This document shows positions 10,478 to 18,679 of a stretch of 64,000 nucleotides of DNA, in pieces. Each line of letters opens with the position of its first letter. Position 1 is the stretch's first letter. The notes under the pieces are model-generated. The model was not told where the DNA came from. It worked only from the letters and a program-made list of their open reading frames with translations, and did no database searches. Both the position numbers and the translations under genes were made by a program. The DNA is from CAVTLG01 sp963802635 (lineage in GTDB: Bacteria > Chloroflexota > Ktedonobacteria > Ktedonobacterales > Ktedonobacteraceae): positions 1,302,001 through 1,366,000 of the forward strand of contig CAWDJJ010000002.1 of assembly GCA_963802635.1 (NCBI GenBank), in the 5' to 3' direction.

Positions 10478-12289
10478 TCACTGGTTCCTTATTCTCGAAA
10501 ACAATTGAGCTGGATAGTGCTTTTCTGGATTTTTAAAGAATTCCTCGACGGAAACAAGTATAGGCATGTCAAGCCCATATTGGAAGCTTACAACTCCCAG
10601 TAAGGATTCACTGGAGAGATAATGAAGTGCGAGAATTTCCGCTTCTACGCTTCCCATGGGATTTACAATTGTAGATTTATCTGGCGTCTTAAATGCTAAA
10701 ATAGGATCATCCTTATTGGCAAACGTCGTCTTTTGGGATTTTGTTATCTCTGGTGTGCCAGATATAAAAGGACTATTTTGAGAACTGCTCTGATGTTTGA
10801 GTAATCGTTGCCTCAGCTCTTTTTTTATCTGTTGGTCCTTGGGGTTCAGCGTCTCCTCGCTAAGGAGCCTCCGCATGTTTTTTATACTAACACCAATGTT
10901 TTTAGCTTTTTCAACGGATTTGCTTATGTCGCCTTTTCCTTTTTCATACAAATGCGATTGTATTATATGTTCATCATTCTGGTGACGCTTCAGCCTCCGA
11001 ACCGGTACCACCCTATAGAAATTCCCGGATAGCGCTTGTTGTGTTGCCGCCTCGCTAGGAACAGTCTCGCTGATCTGAGAACTCGCCCCAATATCTTGTG
11101 TGGTGGGATTGTCAGAAGTGGTAAAACTGGAGGGCAACTCCTCGCTAGGAACGGTCTCGCTGATCTGAGAACTCTCCCCCACTTCTTGTGTGGTGAGATT
11201 GTCAGAAGCGGTAAAACTGGAGGGCAACTCCTCGCTAGAAACAGTCTTGCTGATCTGAGAACTCTCCCCCACTTCTTGTGTGGTGGGATTGTTAGGCCTG
11301 GGTTTTACAGACTGTCCACTGGGAACCTTTTCTCCGATAGGGTGGACATCTTGTTCGGGAATTTTTATTCGTTGCTTCTGATCGGTTTGAATGGTGTAGA
11401 TGGAACCACTTGAATATATGCCATAGATAACTCCACTCCTTTCAGCACCAGACGCCGTGCGAACCGTAACTTGCTGACCCACCCGTAAGCCTTTTACTCG
11501 TTGTACCGGAGCGTTTGCATTGGTTCCAGTAATGGAAAGGTTTTGCTGTGATATTGGCGACATCATTCTACGGAGATCATGAAAGCTCTGGGTCGGATGT
11601 GTTATCTGAGTCCTGAAGCGCTTTGCTTCCGCCTCAAGGGAAGGATCGGTATTTATCGCTACTCCGTGGGCTTGCAACGTCGGTTTCACTCTCCCCTGTT
11701 TCTGCTGTACCACATGCCATAACTCATGCGGTAGATGCTTTTCCTGTCCCGGTGCCACATGAATCTCCGTGCCCTGTGTATATGCCAACGCCTGTAATGG
11801 GGCGGGTTTGGCGGAGTTGTAGTGGACATTCACATCGTCGAGGGACATACCAGAGAGACTCTCAACCCCGGCTTTCAGGGCGTCAGGAAGACCAGTCTCA
11901 TTTTCCTGTGGAGTGATGTCCTGTCCTGGCGTCTCATCCCTGGCTCGTCGCTGCACTATCTGGCTCGTCGAGGGAGTTGGTACAGGCGGCAGGTCTAATT
12001 GAGGCTTTACAGCTCGCGTGAACCGTTGCGGACCTGGCGAAGCAGGTGATCTCACGTTGACAGAGGGAAGTGTTGCTGGATCAGGAAAAATAGGCGTCTG
12101 TGCAATATTCCATCGGAGACGTGACCCGTTCTCCGATGGTGCAGACTCAGCAGGAATGGACCCTAGTTGCCCAGGGGCAGGTGTGGGTGGCGGAGCAAAC
12201 GAGCGCGAGGATCGTGGGGAAGGATAGGTTGGGGTCGCCATGATCGATGTACCCTGTTTCTTGCTCGGAAGTGGCCTGGAGATGCTCAT
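10478..12289 (-). CDS. DUF4157 (eCIS core domain) protein, putative effector
   Basis: Start ATG 12289 has AGGAGAGAAAG in front. Layout of 603 residues: a Pro/Ser-rich disordered N-terminus (about 1-120); a DUF4157 domain (about 130-215) with VNVHYNSAKPAPLQALAYTQ, EIHVAPGQE and the metallopeptidase-like HELWHVVQQ; a linker with 30-residue repeats; and a C-terminal domain (about 420-603) that I cannot assign. DUF4157 marks proteins associated with contractile injection systems, probably loaded cargo. The C-terminus has an early FYRVV and a late GSVEAEILALHYL, loosely like the R and E motifs of ADP-ribosyltransferases, but this is weak. It is last in the eCIS gene order, after a 174-bp gap, so it may have its own promoter. 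Confidence 0.85.
   Translation of the reverse strand: MSISRPLPSKKQGTSIMATPTYPSPRSSRSFAPPPTPAPGQLGSIPAESAPSENGSRLRWNIAQTPIFPDPATLPSVNVRSPASPGPQRFTRAVKPQLDLPPVPTPSTSQIVQRRARDETPGQDITPQENETGLPDALKAGVESLSGMSLDDVNVHYNSAKPAPLQALAYTQGTEIHVAPGQEKHLPHELWHVVQQKQGRVKPTLQAHGVAINTDPSLEAEAKRFRTQITHPTQSFHDLRRMMSPISQQNLSITGTNANAPVQRVKGLRVGQQVTVRTASGAERSGVIYGIYSSGSIYTIQTDQKQRIKIPEQDVHPIGEKVPSGQSVKPRPNNPTTQEVGESSQISKTVSSEELPSSFTASDNLTTQEVGESSQISETVPSEELPSSFTTSDNPTTQDIGASSQISETVPSEAATQQALSGNFYRVVPVRRLKRHQNDEHIIQSHLYEKGKGDISKSVEKAKNIGVSIKNMRRLLSEETLNPKDQQIKKELRQRLLKHQSSSQNSPFISGTPEITKSQKTTFANKDDPILAFKTPDKSTIVNPMGSVEAEILALHYLSSESLLGVVSFQYGLDMPILVSVEEFFKNPEKHYPAQLFSRIRNQ
11050..11299 (-). repeat. 90-bp tandem repeat in the effector linker
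   Basis: About 2.8 copies of a 90-bp unit begin at 11050, 11140 and 11230. Each encodes a 30-residue Ser/Glu/Thr-rich segment around TTQEVGESSQISETVPSEE. The copies differ at a few bases. Being a multiple of three, copy number can change without breaking the frame. Confidence 0.9.
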
Positions 12290-13542
12290 CTTTCTCTCCT
12301 TATGGATGGTTCACAGATAGGACAGTTCTCGATAGATAGAGTGCCCGTGTATACTACCTTCATGTAAAAAGCAACCTGATAAAACTGCATGCATCTATTT
12401 AAACTGTATCTTATTTCTCTTCGACTTGCAAGAGATTTTTTCACCCGAATAGAGATCTCTGCTTCAGAATACATACAGCACGCCTGCATTGAGACTCAGG
12501 AGCAGATACTCTTCCAGTATGTGAAGCAAGTTGTTCTGTCGCTGCGCCTGGCGCAACTCGTGAAACACACCCATCTCTGAACCTTCGGAGGCTCCGCGAC
12601 GGATTTGCAAGGCGCATTGCATACTTAACTGGGCATATGCTGGATCTCCATAGCGGGTAGATAGAAACAATGGATACACCGACTGCCAGGGCGTAACTGG
12701 TCCAATCTCGCCTGGCTCCTGTTCCGAGCTGCTTGCTATGCCCTGTGGTGGCTGATTCGACTGTTGCAGGCGTGCCAGGTCGGGTTGACAACTTTCTCGG
12801 CGCGGCGTCTGCGAGTGTTCCGGCACGTAGCTGAAGCGTATCAATCCATCTTGCTGATTATTGACAATAATCGGCTCTGTAAACAGCACATCCTGGACAA
12901 TACGAACAGCTTGCACTCGCACCTTCCCAAAAACGGTCGCGCGTTCCAGGCTGACGATGGGACCAGGTCCGTGTTTTGCCTGCGAGGCTTCGATTGCATA
13001 ACCAGCAGCATGATCCACAATACTATCCTGTATGCTCAATGTGCCGCGCTCGTTTCCCAGGTGGAGCGGCCCCACGATACTGTGATCAATCGTGATCTGG
13101 AGGGGTGTTGCACTTGCAGATCTGTGTTGAGTCGCAATGCCATGAGGCATCAGTGTACAATGGGTGATGTCGAGTTTCAGACTTCCCTGCACTGCGAGTT
13201 TGCCATCAATCAAGAGTCCGTTCAGCAGCAGACTAGCCTGCGTGTGCTGGCCCACAATCGTCAGGTTGTCCTGGGCGTGAATGATGGGACGAAAACCGTC
13301 CGCAGCTTCAATCACCAGTTGACTATCTTTCGGCATGGTGATAATCAGGTCGTTTTCTGCATAGAGGCTATTATCCAGAATATGAATTACTCCTATACAT
13401 GGAGGCTTCTCGCTCTCGCCCGCATGGGCCTGCTCATAGTCGGCATAATAGGCGTTCCAGGCATCCAGCGCACCCTGGAGCGTACTGATCTTGCCACCCT
13501 TCAAGACATAGATATAATATGGCTCAGTCTGAGCACTCAGCG

Positions 13543-13600
13543 TCGGAAATGGCTCCTCTTTGCCCAGATGAATCTGCTTGTTTCTCTGAGCCATTTCCGA
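13543..13600. repeat. 58-bp palindromic element inside a coding region, copy A
   Basis: The ends TCGGAAATGGCTC and GAGCCATTTCCGA are perfect inverted repeats of 13 bp. The 58 bp are identical to 13894-13951. On the coding strand it adds SEMAQRNKQIHLGKEEPFP in frame. Confidence 0.9.
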
Positions 13601-13893
13601 GGGCAGTTCTCGCGTGTAAGGGCCACCGCCCAGGTCTGAGCTAAACGCGTAGCAATAGTTCACTTCGACACTTTCGATTTTGTCCAGAGGGTGTTTGCCG
13701 AGCAAACGCAAACGTCCCAACATGGTATCGATTGCAACCCCACCCTCCTGAGATGCCTCCTGTGTGGGAACATGCCAGCGACTCAGGTCCGCGCTTACGA
13801 TGGATGAGGGCGGAACAGGCTTTCCGTTCAACATCACACATAGGCCACGATCAGGACCATAATAGGCACTATTTTGCGGCGCACGTTCATCAT

Positions 13894-13951
13894 TCGGAAA
13901 TGGCTCCTCTTTGCCCAGATGAATCTGCTTGTTTCTCTGAGCCATTTCCGA
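13894..13951. repeat. 58-bp palindromic element inside a coding region, copy B
   Basis: Identical to copy A, in the same orientation and reading frame, 351 bp away. Flanking sequence is unrelated, so this is not simply a longer gene duplication. Confidence 0.9.
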
Positions 13952-14788
13952 CAGCATGTGAGCATACCGCTTGGCATACTCCTTCAGATCATTGGCAAAG
14001 GCGATACGACTGATTGAGCCGGGCATGTTGACCGCTGTAGTCTTCTCTGTGATGGTCTGTAATGGCTGCGGAAGGTTAAACAACTGCATGTCGCGCTTGA
14101 GCGGGTCAAAAGTAAAACAGGCCGCCGGAAGAGCAGATGTGCCCTCGCTGCTTACAATCCCGACAGGAGCACTGTTCATCAAATAGCTTTGCAAACGCCA
14201 GATAAAGAGTCCCGATAGTATGGGGCTGGTACAATCCTGGGAGCGTGCTTCTTTTGGGCGGCGTTTCTGGCGCAACGGTGCCGACATGCCGGAGATCAAT
14301 AGTATGTGCCAGGGAATCGAAAGGTCCGGCCAGCGCATCAAGATCCACAGCTTGATGGAAATCGACGAACTTTCCTTGCTCTGGATGCACGCTGGCAAGA
14401 TGCTGTGTGCCAGAGAGGAGCCGAGCATACTCGACGGCATGCACATACCAGCCTGTAGCATCCTGGGCAACATGTTCCAGAATGGCGGTAATGCCCTTGC
14501 GACGACGATAGGCGATGGTATTGGCGACCTGGCGGCGTTGACTCGCAAACAGTGTCTTTTTATCGCTCAGGCTATAGACGCCCACATTATTCCCCAGATA
14601 CGGGACTACCCACTCTTCGCACGTCTCAATAAACCAGTTATCATACAACGCATCCATATCTGCTTCCAACGTCAGAAACTCACTCTCCAGTCCTGCCATC
14701 AGAGCGCGCAAAGGTTCCCCTTGCGCCTGGTCGCGCTGGCGATAGATCGCTGGCAGCAGATTATAAAGGCGTTCCCTGTTTATTTCGC

Positions 14789-17700
14789 TCAATGCTGTAC
14801 CTCCACCTGAAGATCAATTGCTTGATTACCTTCAGCATTGATCAACAACAACTGAGCTGGCAGAAGTTGCCCATTCTCCAATCGTCCCGCTTTGGCAGGA
14901 AGCAACTGGCTCAGTGTAGGACTCTGATCCTTAAAATACAAGAATGCCACTTTTACCGCCACAACATCTGCAACCCGCTGCATAACTGCAATTACTTCCG
15001 AGAGCGAGACGCTCTGCGCAAAGTCGCGCACGTCAAAGCTGAAGGTGGTAGTGAGAGCGCTGGTGACATTGGCTAGAATGCCCTGCTGCTGCGCAATGTG
15101 GTCGGCATCAACGACCAGGGTAGCGACCAGTTGAAAGTACAGCAGCTCGAACGAGTCAACTTGCACAGGCAGCGAGGACGAGGGTGTGGCCGCACTGATG
15201 GCTGTGATGAGGCTTTCGTACAGATCTGAGTCTCGCGGAACTGGCTGGTTGCCATCACCAGCCACAGTCAGATACAGCAGGTTGCGGCGACCGTCCCAGA
15301 GGGTCTGCGCTTGAGCTTTACCGATCCCTGCAAATGTGGCGGCAAAGTTCTGATAATCATTGAAGGAGATAATACGTTGCAAGGCATGCAACTGCCGAGT
15401 TGTATGGATACGTGCCAGATCGAGCGGCTCCGCATCTGCTCCTCCGCTTGCGGGTAGCGGGTTCGTGACACTCTGAATGCCCGGTGGGCGGGTACGCAGC
15501 ATGATCAGGCTATTAGCTGCTACATTCCCAGCTTCACCACTCCCAACGCGATAGGTTGCCGTGATATGCTCACTGCCGCTGGGCAGGTGAGCACCGTTGG
15601 TCCCATCTCCAAACATGAGTGTGGCATTCTGCTGACTGTCGTGGCGCACAATGTAGACACGACTGCTACTACTCTGGTCGTGCAGTGAGTTTACCAGATG
15701 CCAGGCCATATCATTGACCAGTACTTCCAGCGTTACAGATACATCATTGCTAGCATCACCCGTCGATAGATAACTCAGCGGCTTGCGCTTGAGGGTAAAG
15801 CTGCGCTTATCCATTGTCGCATTGACACTGCCCAGTACTTCACTCAGGATAGTCTGTCCATGTGTGGCACGCACGACATTGGCATAGCATGTGACGGTTG
15901 ATCTATCATAGATCTGGTTAAGAGGATCACGCAGCAGCACTGTAGTCTGTTCATCTTGCTGAACCCCTTGTACGACGACCAGTGTACTCACCGTTTCATC
16001 CTGTTCATAAGCTGGCTCATAACTGATAGCATCCATACTGGCCGTTACATATCCAATAAAGCTGCTGCGGTCGCGCAACTGCCAGCGTAGATTACCAGAA
16101 GAGGTCTTCTCCGGCGGTGCCATTAACTCAAGCCGTTCGTCCCTGCTCCACGTTACCTGCCGTAAACCGTCAGCAGAGACTAGCACGGGGGCCGCGTTAG
16201 CCTGACCAACGAAACGTACACGTAAACGACTACCGCTCACAATCATCAGATGTTCCACTTCAAGGTCAGGCACAAAACGGTCAAAAATGATGCTCTTCCC
16301 CTGGATAGGCTCCTCGTCAAAGAGAGGAAGCTCTTCACTGTTCGCCAGAAGCATAGCGTTGCGCCGATCAATGCTGTCGAGCGGATCGCCAGCCTCGACA
16401 CGGATACTGGTGACACTTTTCGCCTTTTTAGTACCCTGAATAATACCCGTCTCCACGCTTGTCATCTTATAGAGGCTGGTTTTGTTCTCCTGGTACAACA
16501 CAACCCAGCTATCGGGAACCAACGTAGGGTAGACTTTATCCAGGTCGAGCTGCAACTTATTCACCTGAAAGCGTGACCACTGGCTATCTGTATCCGTACT
16601 GCCAGCCATACCCGCTGCGAAGAGACCGTTCGCAGCGAGTAGCAACGTGCTGATGTCAGTCAGTTGCAAGTTTTTCATCCATGCATCCCAGTGATCACCG
16701 TTGTCCTGAGAGCGGAAAACTGTACCCTTGTGTGTCCCGGCAAAGATTGTTTGTTGACCATCGGTTACGAGGGCGCGGATATCGTTCGTTGGTCCCTGTG
16801 GCAACTTCTCCCAATGAAGCGTGTCATTTTGTGAGCGAAAAATGCCTTGCTCAGTTCCCGCCAGTACATGTCCATTGCGTAAAAATGTCAGGGCACGGAC
16901 GGGAATGGTCAGAGTGCTTTTTTCCTGAGAGCGCACCCACGCCAGTACGAGCAAGACGAGGGCAATCCCGGCGGCAATTGCAAAGAGCAGCAGTACAATC
17001 CAGAGGAACGCATTGAAAACAGACTCATACCCACGTATGATAGTAGCGATGATGGGGTAATCACTGATCAGGCTTTGCACATAAGGGATATTACCCACTA
17101 TGCCTACAAGCAGCAGCAACAGTGCAATCGCCAGACCTACGATAGAGGCAAGACGCAGGGTCGGCCAGGTTTTAACTTCAAGCGGGAAGACACCCTTATC
17201 CATCCCTACAAGGGGTTCTTTGCCGTTTGCGGCGGCGGCAAAGGTCCAGGCTGTACCGCGCGGCCCAGTCTCCGAGCCGGGTGCATCTGAAGCGGATTGT
17301 CTCCATGTCACACCGCCATCAGTCGAGAGAAACACACCACTATCCATTGCTGCCGCCAAACAGCTTTGTTTCTGCGCGGTATAACTGGCAAGGGCACGAA
17401 TCACCGTCCTGGGCAATGTAGCAGGAGCGCGTCTCAATCCAGGGAAGAGAGCCGGTAGCCCGGCCTGGATGGTGGAAGGGTTCGTGACCATTTGCCAGGT
17501 ACTGCCATTATCGACAGAACGAAACAGATTACCCGTGCTTCCACCCGCGAACAACTGTCCATCCTCGGTTATAGTCAGGGCCTGGATTTTCGTTTTCACC
17601 AGACCAGAAGAGACAGCATCCCAACTTTCTCCATCATTCGACGAGCGAAAAATACCGCTATCTGTTGCCGCAAACAAATCTCCCATCGGATGCTGGAGCA

Positions 17701-18679
17701 GCACATACACAGTAGCAGCAGGTAAGCCAATACCAGAGGGGGACCACTCCGCGACATTCAGCGGTGTATAATACACACTACCTCGCGGATAGCCATACAG
17801 CTTTACCTGTTGCTGTAAAGCAAAGGCATGCGGGTTGGCTATCGACGTTTTCTGTTGATTGGTATCGTCCCATGTAACCCTTGTATAGCCTCCCGAGATA
17901 TTCGGTTCGACGGTCTTCAGGGTAAGAAGTTGCCACAGCTTGCTTTGACCACCACTTGTGGGAGTATCCTTCACGGGAACATCTCCAGTGATAAGAAGAG
18001 GGTCCCCTTTGTGTAATCCTGTTTTGACTCCTGCCAGGCGCAGAGCAGAGCTATCCAGCCTGAAGAGCCGTCCTGGTCGGTTTGAGACATCTAAGGGATA
18101 GAGGGTATTCCATTCGGCGCGTGCCTCGAAGTCTGCGCTGGTTTCAAAGAGTTGGGGAAGTTGTACCGAAGAGGGGGCTGTGCTTGCTCCTGGCACAGAC
18201 ACAACCTGCTGCTTACTCTGCGTGGGCACACTTTGCACCGTGACTCCCTGGGGAATGAGCGCGCGTTGTGGGATCTGAGCATGTCCTTCGCGCAGCATAA
18301 AAGCCAGATAGGTACTGGCTGAGACACCGGGTTGTAGTTCATAACCAATTGCGCGTGCTAATTCCAGAAGCGAGCGGCGCTCAGTTGCTGTGCGTAGATA
18401 GCCTTCGTTGGCGATGCGCTCCTGGTAAAAGCTAAGTACATCGGCTACTAGTGCCCATGCTTGAAGCAATCCAAGCACCCAATTCTCCTGGGCCTGTGTG
18501 TCCAGTTGCAGCATAGGGAAACCATTGGCGTCGCGCTGCGTCATCAGAGTCGTAATCAACCGTTGCAGGACCGTGGTATAGGTGCCAGCACGATAAGAAA
18601 TGCGTGTTAGTCCCGGCGGATTTATGCGGTGAACTCCTGGCAAGCTATCAAGAGTACTATATTGTATGCTATCGTTCAT
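14789..18679 (-). CDS. eCIS baseplate wedge protein with inserted beta-propeller and TM helices
   Basis: ATG 18679 overlaps the upstream stop by 4 nt. The outer parts match putative baseplate assembly proteins (gpJ/Pvc12-like). The N-terminus has LLQAWALVADVLSFYQERIANE and YLRTATERRSLLELARAIGY. The C-terminus has LNDYQNFAATFAGIGKAQA-type sequence (read FNDYQNFAATFAGI) and LVVDADHIAQQQ. Between residues about 320 and 700 lies an insert with BNR/YCF48-like blades (LFAATDSGIFRSSNDGESW, LFAGGSTGNLFRSVDNGSTW, FAGTHKGTVFRSQDNGDHW). Two strongly hydrophobic helices at about 508-530 and 552-580 split the blades. After the insert the family resumes with VYPTLVPDSWVVLYQ. At 1296 residues it is some 350 longer than usual relatives. 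The propeller and helices could anchor or dock the machine. Confidence 0.88.
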   Translation of the reverse strand: MNDSIQYSTLDSLPGVHRINPPGLTRISYRAGTYTTVLQRLITTLMTQRDANGFPMLQLDTQAQENWVLGLLQAWALVADVLSFYQERIANEGYLRTATERRSLLELARAIGYELQPGVSASTYLAFMLREGHAQIPQRALIPQGVTVQSVPTQSKQQVVSVPGASTAPSSVQLPQLFETSADFEARAEWNTLYPLDVSNRPGRLFRLDSSALRLAGVKTGLHKGDPLLITGDVPVKDTPTSGGQSKLWQLLTLKTVEPNISGGYTRVTWDDTNQQKTSIANPHAFALQQQVKLYGYPRGSVYYTPLNVAEWSPSGIGLPAATVYVLLQHPMGDLFAATDSGIFRSSNDGESWDAVSSGLVKTKIQALTITEDGQLFAGGSTGNLFRSVDNGSTWQMVTNPSTIQAGLPALFPGLRRAPATLPRTVIRALASYTAQKQSCLAAAMDSGVFLSTDGGVTWRQSASDAPGSETGPRGTAWTFAAAANGKEPLVGMDKGVFPLEVKTWPTLRLASIVGLAIALLLLLVGIVGNIPYVQSLISDYPIIATIIRGYESVFNAFLWIVLLLFAIAAGIALVLLVLAWVRSQEKSTLTIPVRALTFLRNGHVLAGTEQGIFRSQNDTLHWEKLPQGPTNDIRALVTDGQQTIFAGTHKGTVFRSQDNGDHWDAWMKNLQLTDISTLLLAANGLFAAGMAGSTDTDSQWSRFQVNKLQLDLDKVYPTLVPDSWVVLYQENKTSLYKMTSVETGIIQGTKKAKSVTSIRVEAGDPLDSIDRRNAMLLANSEELPLFDEEPIQGKSIIFDRFVPDLEVEHLMIVSGSRLRVRFVGQANAAPVLVSADGLRQVTWSRDERLELMAPPEKTSSGNLRWQLRDRSSFIGYVTASMDAISYEPAYEQDETVSTLVVVQGVQQDEQTTVLLRDPLNQIYDRSTVTCYANVVRATHGQTILSEVLGSVNATMDKRSFTLKRKPLSYLSTGDASNDVSVTLEVLVNDMAWHLVNSLHDQSSSSRVYIVRHDSQQNATLMFGDGTNGAHLPSGSEHITATYRVGSGEAGNVAANSLIMLRTRPPGIQSVTNPLPASGGADAEPLDLARIHTTRQLHALQRIISFNDYQNFAATFAGIGKAQAQTLWDGRRNLLYLTVAGDGNQPVPRDSDLYESLITAISAATPSSSLPVQVDSFELLYFQLVATLVVDADHIAQQQGILANVTSALTTTFSFDVRDFAQSVSLSEVIAVMQRVADVVAVKVAFLYFKDQSPTLSQLLPAKAGRLENGQLLPAQLLLINAEGNQAIDLQVEVQH

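Larger units (their letters stand above)
12464..14792 (-). pseudogene. eCIS tail-I/baseplate protein with beta-helix, one frameshift
   Basis: ATG 14792 overlaps the upstream stop by 4 nt. Residues 1-190 resemble P2 tail protein I and its eCIS counterparts (NLLPAIYRQRD, EEWVVPYLGNNVGV, YRRRKGITAILEHVA). At 14211-14213 the sequence reads GGG on the coding strand. Removing one G joins HTIG to LFIWRLQSYLMN and extends the protein to about 776 residues, ending at 12464. Residues about 430-620 form regular short beta repeats (AENDLIITMPKDSQLVIEAADG, split at the turns), like a right-handed beta-helix. The product should link the baseplate wedge to fibre or spike parts. Two identical 58-bp palindromic elements are inserted in frame. 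Without repair the first frame ends after 228 residues. Confidence 0.75.

Noticed and set aside
11050..11299. 90-bp repeats considered as a non-coding array.
   Set aside because: They are in frame in the DUF4157 gene and vary mainly at tolerated codons.
13641..14013. Opposite-strand open frames over the tail-I gene and other eCIS genes.
   Set aside because: They are shadows of real genes: no ribosome sites and no recognisable protein sequence.
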